From NCBI RefSeq assembly GCF_001507545.1, contig NZ_LQBP01000002.1:62001-126000 (forward strand): a stretch of DNA of 64,000 nt. The letters run 5' to 3'. The stretch's first letter is position 1, and each line of letters begins with the position of its first letter. Made by a program: the position numbers and the translations under genes. Below, piece by piece: positions 54,124 through 63,549 of the stretch. This DNA is from Ruegeria profundi. Lineage in GTDB: Bacteria > Pseudomonadota > Alphaproteobacteria > Rhodobacterales > Rhodobacteraceae. The notes beneath the pieces are model-generated. The model worked only from the letters and a program-made list of their open reading frames with translations. It was not told where the DNA came from and ran no database searches.

Positions 54124-55347
54124 ATGGAAACCTTTAGCCTTGGCGTTGTCCTTTTCACTCTGATCGTTATTGCGCTGGTAACGGTTATTCTGGCAGCCCG
54201 ATCCAAGCTTGTCTCGACCGGTGACGTGAACATCACGATCAACGGAGAAAAAACCATCTCAGTCCCGGCGGGCGGCAAGTTGCTGCAAACGCTGGCAGCC
54301 GAGAAGCTGTTCGTGCCGTCCGCCTGTGGCGGCGGTGGGACCTGCGCACAATGCCGCGTGCGGGTACATTCCGGTGGCGGATCAATCCTGCCGACCGAGG
54401 AAAGCCATATCACCAAGCGTGAAGCCGCCTGCGGAGACCGCCTATCCTGTCAGGTCGCAGTCAAGCAGGATATGGATATCGAAGTTCCCGAAGAAGTCTT
54501 CGGCGTCAAAAAGTGGGAGTGCACCGTTCGTTCCAACGAGAACGTGGCCACGTTCATCAAGGCGCTGACGCTGGACCTGCCGGAAGGTGAGGATGTGGAC
54601 TTCCGCGCTGGTGGCTATATTCAGATCGAAGCGCCAGCACACCAGTTGAAATACACCGATTTCGACGTCGAAGAAGAATACCGCGAAGACTGGGATCGCT
54701 TTAATCTCTGGCAGTACGAGTCCGTTGTAAGCGAGCCAATCGAACGCGCTTATTCGATGGCCAACTATCCGGATGAGAAGGGCATGATCATGCTGAACGT
54801 CCGGGTTGCCTCACCTCCTCCGGGCTCCGAAGGTATCCCCCCGGGGCAGATGTCGTCGTACATCTTTAATCTCAAGCCGGGCGACAAGGTCACGATCTCG
54901 GGTCCGTTTGGCGAATTCTTTGCCCGCGACACCCAGAAAGAAATGGTTTTCATCGGCGGCGGCGCTGGTATGGCTCCGATGCGCAGCCACATCTTCGACC
55001 AACTTAAGCGTCTGGAAAACCGCGATCGAAAGATCAGCTTTTGGTACGGTGCCAGGTCTAAGAAAGAAATGTTCTTTGTCGAGGATTTCGACCAGCTGGC
55101 CGAAGAGTTCGACAATTTCGAATGGCATGTAGCGCTGTCGGATGCGCAGCCCGAGGACGATTGGAAAGGCTATACCGGCTTCATCCATAACGTCCTGTAC
55201 GAAGAATACCTTAAGAACCACCCCGCACCAGAGGATTGCGAGTTTTACATGTGTGGCCCGCCGATCATGAACCAATCGGTTATTAACATGCTGCTTGATC
55301 TGGGCGTGGACCGCGAAGACATCATGCTCGACGACTTCGGTGGGTAA
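54124..55347 (+). CDS. nqrF: Na+-translocating NADH:quinone reductase subunit F
   Basis: A 407-residue NADH dehydrogenase subunit. An N-terminal anchor ([18 protein letters not shown]) is followed by a 2Fe-2S ferredoxin domain with [16 protein letters not shown] and a last Cys in [10 protein letters not shown]. The FAD domain has [10 protein letters not shown] and the NAD domain has [21 protein letters not shown]. It accepts hydride from NADH and passes electrons into the complex. A terminator follows directly. Confidence 0.97.
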   Translation: METFSLGVVLFTLIVIALVTVILAARSKLVSTGDVNITINGEKTISVPAGGKLLQTLAAEKLFVPSACGGGGTCAQCRVRVHSGGGSILPTEESHITKREAACGDRLSCQVAVKQDMDIEVPEEVFGVKKWECTVRSNENVATFIKALTLDLPEGEDVDFRAGGYIQIEAPAHQLKYTDFDVEEEYREDWDRFNLWQYESVVSEPIERAYSMANYPDEKGMIMLNVRVASPPPGSEGIPPGQMSSYIFNLKPGDKVTISGPFGEFFARDTQKEMVFIGGGAGMAPMRSHIFDQLKRLENRDRKISFWYGARSKKEMFFVEDFDQLAEEFDNFEWHVALSDAQPEDDWKGYTGFIHNVLYEEYLKNHPAPEDCEFYMCGPPIMNQSVINMLLDLGVDREDIMLDDFGG

Positions 55348-55355
55348 GGCGGAAA

Positions 55356-55382
55356 AAAACCGGCGCATCAGGCGCCGGTTTT
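55356..55382. terminator. Rho-independent terminator after nqrF
   Basis: AAAACCGGCGC and GCGCCGGTTTT form an eleven-pair stem with a five-base loop (ATCAG). The A-run on one side and T-run on the other make it work in both directions: for nqr on the plus strand and for the converging nucleotide-sugar dehydrogenase on the minus strand. Confidence 0.9.
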
Positions 55383-55405
55383 CATTTGAGGCAACAACGC
55401 CTAGT

Positions 55406-56689
55406 CTAAAGCCTAAGATCGCTGGCCTCGCGCGGTAGGCAGGATTTGACGTCAAAGACCACGCTTTTGGGTTTGCCAAAGGCGCGGAACTGCGCAGGGT
55501 CGAGCGTTCGGTATTCCTGATGTGCGACGGCCAGAACCACACCGTCATATGTTCCGTTCTCCGGCTGCTGGATCAGGGACAGCCCATACTCGGATTGCGC
55601 CGCCGCAGGATCGGCATGCGGGTCATGCACGTCGACTGTCACCCCGTAGCTTTGAAGCTCGGTTATAATGTCCACGACGCGCGTGTTGCGCAGGTCGGGA
55701 CAGTTTTCCTTGAAGGTCAGGCCGAGTACCAGAACCCGTGCAGCACCCACGTTTATTCCGCTGCGTGTCATCCGCTTGACCAGTTGCGACACGACATAGC
55801 CACCCATACTGTCATTCAGTCGCCGACCCGCCAGAATGATCTGGGGATGATGTCCAACGGCTTCGGCCTTATGGGTAAGGTAATAGGGGTCAACACCTAT
55901 GCAGTGCCCGCCCACCAAACCGGGGCGGAAGGGTAGAAAGTTCCACTTGGTGCCAGCCGCCCGCAACACGGCTTCGGTGTCGATATCCATCCGCCCAAAA
56001 ATCATCGCAAGTTCATTGACCAAAGCGATATTCAGGTCGCGTTGCGTATTTTCAATGACCTTGGCCGCTTCGGCCACACGTATGCTTTCAGCTTTGTGAG
56101 TACCGGACGAGATTATACGAGCATAAAGCGCATCTACCAGATCAGCCACTTCGGGAGTCGAGCCGGATGTAACCTTGCAGATATCGGAAATTCGGTGCGT
56201 CTTGTCACCGGGATTGATACGCTCGGGACTGTATCCGGCAAAGAAATCGGAATTGAATGTCAGCCCGGAGACATGTTCCAGCACGGGCACGCAGTCATCT
56301 TCAGTCGCTCCGGGATAGACTGTGGATTCATAGATCACCAGATCGCCGGGTTTCAGTAAACCACCCACCATTTCGGAGGCGCGGAGCAGAAGGGACAGAT
56401 CAGGCTGCTTGCCCACGGTGATCGGGGTAGGCACCGTTATGATGTAGGTATCGCAGTCCGCCAGATCGTTCAAATGAGCGGTGAACACCAATCCGGAGGC
56501 TGCTGCAAAATCCTCGGGCTCGACCTCTTGCGTTGCATCGAGACCAGCGCGCAGGGCATCGATCCGGTTTACGTTGATATCATAGCCCAACACTGGGCCA
56601 ACCTTGCCGAAAGCCACCGCCAACGGCAGGCCAACATAGCCAAGGCCAATCACCGCAATACGACGCGCGTTTGGATCGGACTCAATCAT
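55406..56689 (-). CDS. Nucleotide-sugar 6-dehydrogenase (TviB/WbpO-like)
   Basis: A 427-residue NAD-dependent UDP-sugar dehydrogenase. RIAVIGLGYVGLPLAVAFG is the NAD loop, the catalytic Cys lies in TFKENCPDLRNTRVVDI, and GYSPERINPGDKTHRISDI is typical of the UDP-N-acetylhexosamine group (TviB, WbpO) rather than of Ugd. The product would be a UDP-N-acetylhexosaminuronate for surface polysaccharide. No glycosyltransferase or export gene is adjacent. The start at 56689 gives the normal N-terminus; the open frame extends further without a ribosome site. Confidence 0.9.
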   Translation of the reverse strand: MIESDPNARRIAVIGLGYVGLPLAVAFGKVGPVLGYDINVNRIDALRAGLDATQEVEPEDFAAASGLVFTAHLNDLADCDTYIITVPTPITVGKQPDLSLLLRASEMVGGLLKPGDLVIYESTVYPGATEDDCVPVLEHVSGLTFNSDFFAGYSPERINPGDKTHRISDICKVTSGSTPEVADLVDALYARIISSGTHKAESIRVAEAAKVIENTQRDLNIALVNELAMIFGRMDIDTEAVLRAAGTKWNFLPFRPGLVGGHCIGVDPYYLTHKAEAVGHHPQIILAGRRLNDSMGGYVVSQLVKRMTRSGINVGAARVLVLGLTFKENCPDLRNTRVVDIITELQSYGVTVDVHDPHADPAAAQSEYGLSLIQQPENGTYDGVVLAVAHQEYRTLDPAQFRAFGKPKSVVFDVKSCLPREASDLRL

Positions 56690-56876
56690 CAAAGCACCGT
56701 GGACAATTTGCCCGCACCTTTTTGGCGTGCGAAAGCTTCGTCGGATTGAACCCAATTGATCACTTGGTGCCTGTTACCGGAGCACATTATTAGCATCCCT
56801 CGACCTCACTGCAGCCTTTGACGCCTCAGGGATACTGTCGCAAGGGCAAGGTCAAGGGTGTTTTCTGCGAAACCAC

Positions 56877-57401
56877 TTATCCAACGATCATCTGCTTCAT
56901 GCGAAGGGCTTCGTATTCCAACTCTTTCAGGCGGAAATGAACAACGTCGCCAATGGTAATCACACCGCATAGATTGCCATCACGCAGGACCGGCATGTGA
57001 CGAAAGCGGCCTTCTGTCATGGTTTTCAGAACATCGTTCAACAGGTCGTCCGGCGTGCAAGTCTTTACCTCGCGCGTCATCAGGTCTTCGACCGCTTGCG
57101 GCAAGGTCTGGCCGGGCGTATCCGCCATCCGTCGGACGATGTCACGTTCGGACAGAATACCGTGCAGGGCACCGTTCTGATCAGTCACCAGAACTGCACC
57201 GATACGTTTTTCTTTAAGCGTGTTGACCACGGAATGGATCGTTTCGTTGGGCCGCACCGAAAACACTGCGTCGCCTTTGCCTTCCAGCAGTTTTGCCACA
57301 GGCGTTTGTGAGTGCGACAGGTTTGACTCCGTCGATTGGCTGTACGTGGTCTTGTCTTCCTTGTCGCCGCGCATCGGAGCCTGGTAAGAGCTTGGAGCCA
57401 T
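56877..57401 (-). CDS. CBS-domain pair protein
   Basis: A 174-residue protein with two CBS domains (about 40-95 and 105-165: VFSVRPNETIHSVVNTLKEKRIGAVLVTDQNGALHGILSERDIVR, then VKTCTPDDLLNDVLKTMTEGRFRHMPVLRDGNLCGVITIGDVV). Such pairs bind adenosine nucleotides and sense energy charge. The ATG at 57401 is preceded by AAGGAG at seven bases; a TTG two codons earlier was rejected. It lies between the sugar dehydrogenase and the apbE group on the opposite strand; its target is unknown. Confidence 0.9.
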   Translation of the reverse strand: MAPSSYQAPMRGDKEDKTTYSQSTESNLSHSQTPVAKLLEGKGDAVFSVRPNETIHSVVNTLKEKRIGAVLVTDQNGALHGILSERDIVRRMADTPGQTLPQAVEDLMTREVKTCTPDDLLNDVLKTMTEGRFRHMPVLRDGNLCGVITIGDVVHFRLKELEYEALRMKQMIVG

Positions 57402-57523
57402 AGGCAATCTCCTTTTGGTCTTGCAATGCCTTTCCCTTTCACCTTAGCGCAGCTAAACGACCTGTATAGGGTGCAATTGCGTTGATAGGCAGAATCCCGG
57501 ACCTGAACAGGAGGCATAAGCCT

Positions 57524-57709
57524 TTGAACGATTTGTATCTCACCCCACCTGTGGCTGCCCTCATTTTTTTCCTAGTGGTTGTCTGTGGCCACAATTTCCG
57601 CATGTTGTGGAAACAACAGCCGACGGGGTGGCGAAAACGGGCGTGGCTGTTCGGTCTTCCTGCCGGGATCGGCCTATTGGTGCTGGGCTTTTTGCCTCTG
57701 AAGCTGTGA
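57524..57709 (+). CDS. Small two-helix membrane protein before apbE
   Basis: A 61-residue protein that I do not recognise. It starts at a TTG (57524) nine bases after a perfect AGGAGG, the strongest start signal in the stretch; an ATG at 57482 in the same frame lacks one. Two hydrophobic helices (PPVAALIFFLVVVCGHNF and LFGLPAGIGLLVLGFL) flank a basic loop (WKQQPTGWRKR). It precedes apbE and nqrM on the same strand, so a role with NQR assembly is possible but unproven. Confidence 0.65.
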   Translation: MNDLYLTPPVAALIFFLVVVCGHNFRMLWKQQPTGWRKRAWLFGLPAGIGLLVLGFLPLKL

Positions 57710-57774
57710 TGTCGGTTTGACTCTGGCCGGGGTGGCTGGCATATGCCGGACACCGATTTTCAGGAGACCGCCCC

Positions 57775-58800
57775 ATGCGTATTGCGCCTGTTCTGGCCCT
57801 TTGCACAGTTCTGTCCGGCTGCCTGTTCGACACAGAGCCAGAGGTGGTTCGACTGTCGGGCGAGACGATGGGAACAACCTTCAACATCACGGCAATCGGC
57901 GAGGATTTGGATCAGGACGCGTTGGCCGCCGCTGTCGAAGAGACGTTGGCGGAGGTCAACGCCAAAATGTCCAACTGGGATCCGAACTCCGAAGTCTCAA
58001 CCTTCTCAGCCGCGACCAGCACGGACCCTATGCCAGTCTCTGCCGAATTCGCATATGTCATGGCCGCCGCGAATGCCGTTCACGAAAAGACCGGCGGCGC
58101 ATTCGATGTTACGCTAGGCCCGCTGATCGAACTGTGGGGCTTTGGGCCGCGCACGCCCGAAGACCCGGTGCCTTCGGATGCCGAGATTAGGTCAGCACTG
58201 AACAGTGTGGGACAGAACCGTTTGCTGACCCTCGATACTGAGTCAGAAACGCTTGCGAAATCCGATCCCGATGTCGGTATCAACCTGTCCGCCATTGCCA
58301 AAGGCTATGGTATTGACGCGGTGGCTGAAACGCTGCGCGCGGCGGGTATCGAGGACTATCTGGTTGAGATCGGCGGCGATCTGGTCACAAGCGGCCAGAA
58401 TGATCAGGGTGAAGCTTGGCGGATCGGTATCGAAAAACCGCAAGTCGGTGCACAGTCGCCGCAATTGATCGTATCGGTAAGCGATCGCGGCATGGCAAGC
58501 TCCGGTGACTACAAGAATTTCTTTGAACAGGATGGTGTGCGCTATTCGCATATCATCGACCCGACAACCGGGCGTCCAATCACGCACCGTACAACCTCTG
58601 TCACTGTTTTGGCCGAAAACGCGATGATGGCAGATGCCTGGGCGACCGCAATGCTGGCCTTGGGGCAGGAAAAGGGTTTGGAACTGGCCGAGGAGCATAA
58701 ACTTGCCGTGTACTTCATCTCTAGGGATGTGACAGGCGGCGAAGATGCGTATATCACAGTACAAAGCACCGCGTTCAAAGATGCACTTGAACCCAACTGA
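57775..58800 (+). CDS. apbE: Flavin transferase ApbE
   Basis: A 341-residue periplasmic lipoprotein that links FMN to Thr residues of NqrB and NqrC. The lipobox is LSGC (residues 13-16), and the ApbE domain follows with SGETMGTTFNITAIG, AFDVTLGPLIELWGFG, LSAIAKGYGIDAVAETL and the metal-binding YSHIIDPTTGRPI. Length is normal. It lies 15 bases before nqrM and 2.4 kb after nqrF; both flavin-accepting subunits are encoded in the window. Confidence 0.96.
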   Translation: MRIAPVLALCTVLSGCLFDTEPEVVRLSGETMGTTFNITAIGEDLDQDALAAAVEETLAEVNAKMSNWDPNSEVSTFSAATSTDPMPVSAEFAYVMAAANAVHEKTGGAFDVTLGPLIELWGFGPRTPEDPVPSDAEIRSALNSVGQNRLLTLDTESETLAKSDPDVGINLSAIAKGYGIDAVAETLRAAGIEDYLVEIGGDLVTSGQNDQGEAWRIGIEKPQVGAQSPQLIVSVSDRGMASSGDYKNFFEQDGVRYSHIIDPTTGRPITHRTTSVTVLAENAMMADAWATAMLALGQEKGLELAEEHKLAVYFISRDVTGGEDAYITVQSTAFKDALEPN

Positions 58801-58815
58801 TCGGTAGGAATCACA

Positions 58816-59052
58816 ATGAGTACCTTTATTCTGGCCTTTGTCTTGCTGGCCCTGGTGATGGTGGGCATGTCGCTGGGTGTCATGCTGATGGGCAAAACCA
58901 TCAAAGGCAGTTGTGGCGGCCTCAATGCGATCTCGGGTGCGGACAAGTGTTTGGTGTGCCACAAGGACGTTGACCCCGACAGCCCACTGCGCGATCAGCT
59001 GCAGTGCAAGCGCGCCAAAAAGATGCTGGAACAGATGGAGCGTCAGGCCTGA
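58816..59052 (+). CDS. nqrM: NQR maturation protein NqrM
   Basis: A 78-residue protein with one N-terminal membrane helix (ILAFVLLALVMVGMSLGVMLMG) and four Cys in GSCGGLNAISGADKCLVCHK plus CK. NqrM delivers iron to the intramembrane NqrD/NqrE site, so with ApbE it makes the NQR complex functional. It is coupled to apbE with a 15-base gap, but separated from the nqr operon by two genes on the other strand. Confidence 0.95.
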   Translation: MSTFILAFVLLALVMVGMSLGVMLMGKTIKGSCGGLNAISGADKCLVCHKDVDPDSPLRDQLQCKRAKKMLEQMERQA

Positions 59053-59122
59053 GTGCAGAATATGCTTCGCTGATCGCCCGGAATTGGCTAACTAGATCCC
59101 TGACAATATCGGGGGCGTAACC

Positions 59123-60811
59123 TTGGCCAAAGCCAAAAACATCCTGTTTATCATGTTCGACCAGCTACGATGGGATTACCTGAGTTGCTATGGTCACCCA
59201 CATCTGCACACCCCCAACATTGACCGCCTTGCCGCGCGCGGTGTGCGGTTTAACCGGGCTTATATCCAGTCCCCGATTTGCGGCAGTTCACGCATGTCGA
59301 CCTATACCGGGCGCTACGTGCATTCGCATGGTGCATCCTGGAACGGTATCCCCCTGAAAGTGGGTGAGATGACGATGGGCGATCACCTGCGCAAGGCTGG
59401 AATGGGATGTTGGTTGGTCGGTAAAACCCACATGCGCGCCGATGCCGAAGGGATGGCGCGGTTGGGTCTGGAGCCCGACAGTCTGATCGGCGCTCGTGTG
59501 GCGGAGTGCGGGTTTGACGTCTTTGAACGCGACGATGGTATGCGCCCAGAAGGTCCAGACGGATTTTATGACCCGGACGGAGCGAAGGAATACAACAAAT
59601 ACCTGACCGAGAAGGGGTATGAAAGTGACAATCCCTGGCACGACTTCGCCAATTCTGGATTGGACGCGGACGGGAACGTGCTATCCGGATGGTTTCTGAA
59701 AAACGCGCACGAAGCCGCAAATATTGCCGAAGAAGACAGCGAAACCCCATATCTGACCGGTCGTGGTATTGAGTTCATGGAAAGCCATGAAGGCCCATGG
59801 TGCTGCCACCTGAGCTTTATTAAGCCGCATTGGCCCTACATCGTGCCAGAACCTTATGCCTCAATGTATGGACCAGAGCATGTGTTGCCTGTCGTGCGAT
59901 CCGAGGCTGAGCGCCAGAACGCCCACCCGGTACTGCGTGCGTTTATGGAAACAAAAGTCGGGCAGGCATTTTCACGTCAGGATGTGCGCGAGGCGGTGAT
60001 CCCCGCCTATATGGGTCTGATCAAACAGGCCGACGACCAAATGGGACGTCTGTTTGACTGGATGGAAGAAACCGGACGCATGAAAGATACGATGATCGTG
60101 CTGACCTCGGATCATGGTGATTTTCTTGGGGATCACTGGATGGGCGAGAAAACGTTTTTCCACGACGCCTCGACCAAGGTTCCGCTGATTATCTACGATC
60201 CGTCACCTGAATCCGACGCAACCCGAGGCTCAGTCAGTGACGCGCTGGTCGAATCCATCGACCTCGCTCCGACCTTTGTCGAGGTAGCCGGGGGTGAGGT
60301 GGCCTCGCACATTCTCGAAGGGCATTCCCTGTTGCCGATATTGCATGGGCACAAGGATGAGACACCCCGCGAGGTGGTGATCTGCGAGTATGACTATTCC
60401 GCCTCACCCATTGCCGATGCGCTGAATGCCTCGGTACGGGATGCGGTGATGTTCATGGTTGCCGACACGCGTTGGAAGCTGATCCATTGTGAAGGCGACC
60501 ACCGCCCCCTGCTGTTCGACCTGGAAAACGACCCGGACGAATTGCATGATCTGGGGGAGAGTGACACGCATGCTGACGTCATCGCCCGAATGTACGACCA
60601 CCTCTTTGCATGGGCCCGACGCCCGTCGCAGCGCACGACACGTTCGGAACAGCAATTGATCGAGATGCGGACCAAAAGTCGGGGTAGGGGTGTAGTAGTC
60701 GGTGTATATGACGAAAACGATGCCCCGCTTGAGCTGACGGTAAAATACCGGGGACGGAAAGCCCGGCCTTTTGCCGACTACATCGGCAAGGATAAGCCTT
60801 CCCGTCATTAA
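59123..60811 (+). CDS. Sulfatase-superfamily hydrolase (possible phosphonate monoester hydrolase)
   Basis: A 562-residue member of the alkaline phosphatase superfamily. ILFIMFDQLRWDYL gives the first metal Asp, PICGSSRMSTYTGR carries Cys53 at the formylglycine position, and LTSDHGDFLGDH gives the second metal pair. Size and the YGHPHLHTPNIDRLAARG region fit the phosphonate/sulfate monoester hydrolase branch. The usual CxPxR recognition motif reads C-G-S-S-R here, so formylglycine formation is uncertain. It starts at a TTG (59123); the next ATG would remove the first strand. Substrate is unknown. Confidence 0.88.
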   Translation: MAKAKNILFIMFDQLRWDYLSCYGHPHLHTPNIDRLAARGVRFNRAYIQSPICGSSRMSTYTGRYVHSHGASWNGIPLKVGEMTMGDHLRKAGMGCWLVGKTHMRADAEGMARLGLEPDSLIGARVAECGFDVFERDDGMRPEGPDGFYDPDGAKEYNKYLTEKGYESDNPWHDFANSGLDADGNVLSGWFLKNAHEAANIAEEDSETPYLTGRGIEFMESHEGPWCCHLSFIKPHWPYIVPEPYASMYGPEHVLPVVRSEAERQNAHPVLRAFMETKVGQAFSRQDVREAVIPAYMGLIKQADDQMGRLFDWMEETGRMKDTMIVLTSDHGDFLGDHWMGEKTFFHDASTKVPLIIYDPSPESDATRGSVSDALVESIDLAPTFVEVAGGEVASHILEGHSLLPILHGHKDETPREVVICEYDYSASPIADALNASVRDAVMFMVADTRWKLIHCEGDHRPLLFDLENDPDELHDLGESDTHADVIARMYDHLFAWARRPSQRTTRSEQQLIEMRTKSRGRGVVVGVYDENDAPLELTVKYRGRKARPFADYIGKDKPSRH

Positions 60812-60898
60812 ATCTGGCATCACGAGGCCGAAAGGCGGTTCACCCGCCGTGGGTCAGGCGATAAAAGACCGTCCAAGAGCAGAAACCCGGAGTTCAAA

Positions 60899-62416
60899 AT
60901 GACCGTCCCGAAACCTGTCGTCCTTTGCATTCTTGATGGTTGGGGACTGTCAAACGAAACCAAGGCCAACGCGCCTTACCTGGCCAATACGCCCACTTTT
61001 GATGCAATGATGGCCAACGGGCCGCATGCCACTCTGATCACCCACGGACCAGATGTTGGCTTGCCTAGCGGACAGATGGGCAACTCCGAGGTCGGCCATA
61101 CAAATATTGGCGCAGGGCGTGTTGTCGCAATGGATCTGGGTCAGATCGACCTGGCAATCGAAGATGGCACATTTTTTGAAAATGATGCTTTGCAGGATTT
61201 CATTGCCCGCGTGAAAGCCTCTGGCGGGACTACCCACATGATGGGCTTGGTATCGGATGGCGGTGTGCATGGACATCTGAACCACATCGTTGCTGCGACC
61301 AAAGCGATTACCGACGCGGGTGTGCCTGTCGCGCTTCATGCGGTGACCGATGGCCGCGATGTGGCCCCAAAGTCGGCCTTGAGCTTTGTGGCCGAGCTTG
61401 AAGACCGTCTGCCCTCAGGCGCGCAGATCGTAACGGTCTGCGGGCGCTATTTTGCAATGGACCGTGACAATCGGTGGGAGCGTGTAGCTAAAGCCTACAA
61501 GGCGATGATCGACGGCAAGGGCCGAGCCGCTTCATCTGCAAAGGAGGCAATCGAACAGGCCTACAACAAGTCGGAAACCGATGAGTTTATCGAACCCACG
61601 GTTCTGGATGGCTTTGACGGTGTCGCGGATGGCGACGGGTTTTTCTGTCTTAACTTCCGGGCTGACCGCGCACGTGAAATTCTGCGCGCGATTGGCGAGC
61701 CCAGTTTCGCCGAATTTGATACTGGTCCCCGCCCACAGTTGTCGGCATTGATTGGAATGGTGGAATACTCGGATGGGCACAACGCGTACATGACCACCGT
61801 GTTTCCCAAACGGGACATCGTCAATACGCTGGGCGAATGGGTTGCCAAACAGGGATTGCGCCAGTTCCGTCTGGCCGAGACCGAAAAATACCCGCATGTC
61901 ACGTTCTTCCTGAACGGCGGCAAGGAAACGCCCGAGACGGGCGAAGATCGCTACATGCCGAAATCCCCGAACGTTGCAACTTACGATCTACAGCCCGAGA
62001 TGTCCTCGGTCGAAGTAACGGACAAATTTGTTGAGGCGATTGAGGCCGGGTATGATCTGATCGTCACAAACTATGCCAACCCGGATATGGTTGGCCATAC
62101 CGGAGATTTACAAGCCGCAATCAAGGCTTGTGAGGCTGTGGATCAAGGGCTGGCGCAGGTCATGGCTGCGCTTAAAAAGGTTGGGGGCGCAATGATCGTC
62201 ACCGCCGACCATGGCAATTGTGAGGTGATGGTAGACCCTGAAAGTGGCGGGCCGCATACCGCGCATACACTGAACCCCGTACCTGTGGTTTTGGTCGGAG
62301 GGCCCGAGGGTGCCGTGTTGCGCGACGGGCGTTTGTCCGATCTTGCCCCTACCTTGTTACAATTGATGGGACTGGAACAACCGCCTGAAATGACGGGCAA
62401 GAGCCTGCTCTCATGA
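60899..62416 (+). CDS. gpmI: 2,3-bisphosphoglycerate-independent phosphoglycerate mutase
   Basis: A 505-residue manganese-dependent mutase that interconverts 3- and 2-phosphoglycerate. The nucleophile Ser lies in GQMGNSEVGHTNIGAGR (about 58-74), and metal sites appear in CILDGWG, NYANPDMVGHTGDL and VTADHGNCE. Length is typical. GGAG precedes the ATG. Its stop overlaps the next start by four bases (ATGA), so it is in one operon with the EnvC-like gene and ctpA. Confidence 0.97.
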   Translation: MTVPKPVVLCILDGWGLSNETKANAPYLANTPTFDAMMANGPHATLITHGPDVGLPSGQMGNSEVGHTNIGAGRVVAMDLGQIDLAIEDGTFFENDALQDFIARVKASGGTTHMMGLVSDGGVHGHLNHIVAATKAITDAGVPVALHAVTDGRDVAPKSALSFVAELEDRLPSGAQIVTVCGRYFAMDRDNRWERVAKAYKAMIDGKGRAASSAKEAIEQAYNKSETDEFIEPTVLDGFDGVADGDGFFCLNFRADRAREILRAIGEPSFAEFDTGPRPQLSALIGMVEYSDGHNAYMTTVFPKRDIVNTLGEWVAKQGLRQFRLAETEKYPHVTFFLNGGKETPETGEDRYMPKSPNVATYDLQPEMSSVEVTDKFVEAIEAGYDLIVTNYANPDMVGHTGDLQAAIKACEAVDQGLAQVMAALKKVGGAMIVTADHGNCEVMVDPESGGPHTAHTLNPVPVVLVGGPEGAVLRDGRLSDLAPTLLQLMGLEQPPEMTGKSLLS

Positions 62417-63543
62417 CCCTGCGCGCGTTTCTGTTTGCCGCGTTGTTCGCATTGCCCGTCGAGGCCCAGACTGACCCGTCCAAAGCCGCCCTTGATGCGG
62501 TGCAGATGCTGGAAGAGGCCTCGATCGCGCTAAACAATGCCGAAAACGCCCGTGATCGGGTGCGCGCTCTGACAGAAACAATCCAAGCCTACGAGGCCGG
62601 TCTGGCCGCCATGCGCGAAGGGTTGCGCCGCGCCGCGACGCGCGAGGCGCAGTTAAACGCAGAATTGCGCAGCCGCGAAGATGAAATCGCGCAGCTTCTG
62701 GGCGTGTTGCAAACCATAGAAACGACCGCGCCATCCGTTTTGATGTTGCACCCATCTGGTCCGCTTGGCACAGCCAGGGCCGGCATGATGCTATCCGAGG
62801 TCACGCCCGGCCTGAACGCCCATGCACAGGCACTGGCCCATGACCTGCAAGAGGTTCAGACCCTCAGGCAGCTTCAGCAAAGTGCTGCGGAAACCCTGAC
62901 CGAAGGCTTGACTGGCGTTCAATCCGCCCGCACTCAACTCAGCACCGCCATTGCTGATCGAACCGACCTGCCGGTACGGTTTGTCGAAGACCCGGTGCGT
63001 ACGGCGATCCTGATCTCGTCAACAGAAACGCTGGACGGTTTCGCGCGCGGTCTGACAGAAATTGCCAACGGGGAAATCGCGGCAACGAATGCGGATGTGT
63101 CCAGCCGCAAAGGCAAGATCGCCCTGCCTGCACAGGGTATCCTGCTTCATCGCGCCGGCGAAACCGATGCAGCGGGTGTCAAACGTCCCGGAATGGTGCT
63201 GGGTACCCGGCCACGCGCGATTGTTACATCGCCCACGGCAGCCACGATCCGGTATCGCGGTCCACTGCTGGATCTTGGGAATCTGGTCATCCTTGAACCT
63301 CAACCCGGGCTTTTATTCGTGTTTTCGGGGCTCCAAGAGGTATATGGAAACATAGGGCAAGTCATTCCCGAAGGTACGCCTGTTGGATTAATGCCGGGTG
63401 AAACTCCGGGAATCGGCGCTATTTTGTCAACAAGCGGTGATGGCACTGGAACTGATCGGTCAGAAACGCTCTATATAGAGGTAAGACAAGACAACAGCCC
63501 CGTGGACCCGGAATCTTGGTTTCGGACCGGCAAGGATGGATAA
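62413..63543 (+). CDS. EnvC-like murein hydrolase activator with degenerate LytM domain
   Basis: A 376-residue periplasmic protein. Signal peptide MTLRAFLFAALFALPVEA is followed by a long coiled coil (about 25-215) and a LytM/M23 domain (about 230-370). The zinc ligands are missing: the segment that is normally VIIDHGNGYLSLYAHN reads VILEPQPGLLFVFSGL, and ETLYIEVRQD aligns with the final strand. Like EnvC it should activate amidases, not cut peptidoglycan itself. It lies between gpmI and ctpA, the standard order in Rhodobacterales. Confidence 0.92.
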   Translation: MTLRAFLFAALFALPVEAQTDPSKAALDAVQMLEEASIALNNAENARDRVRALTETIQAYEAGLAAMREGLRRAATREAQLNAELRSREDEIAQLLGVLQTIETTAPSVLMLHPSGPLGTARAGMMLSEVTPGLNAHAQALAHDLQEVQTLRQLQQSAAETLTEGLTGVQSARTQLSTAIADRTDLPVRFVEDPVRTAILISSTETLDGFARGLTEIANGEIAATNADVSSRKGKIALPAQGILLHRAGETDAAGVKRPGMVLGTRPRAIVTSPTAATIRYRGPLLDLGNLVILEPQPGLLFVFSGLQEVYGNIGQVIPEGTPVGLMPGETPGIGAILSTSGDGTGTDRSETLYIEVRQDNSPVDPESWFRTGKDG

Positions 63544-63549
63544 GAACAT

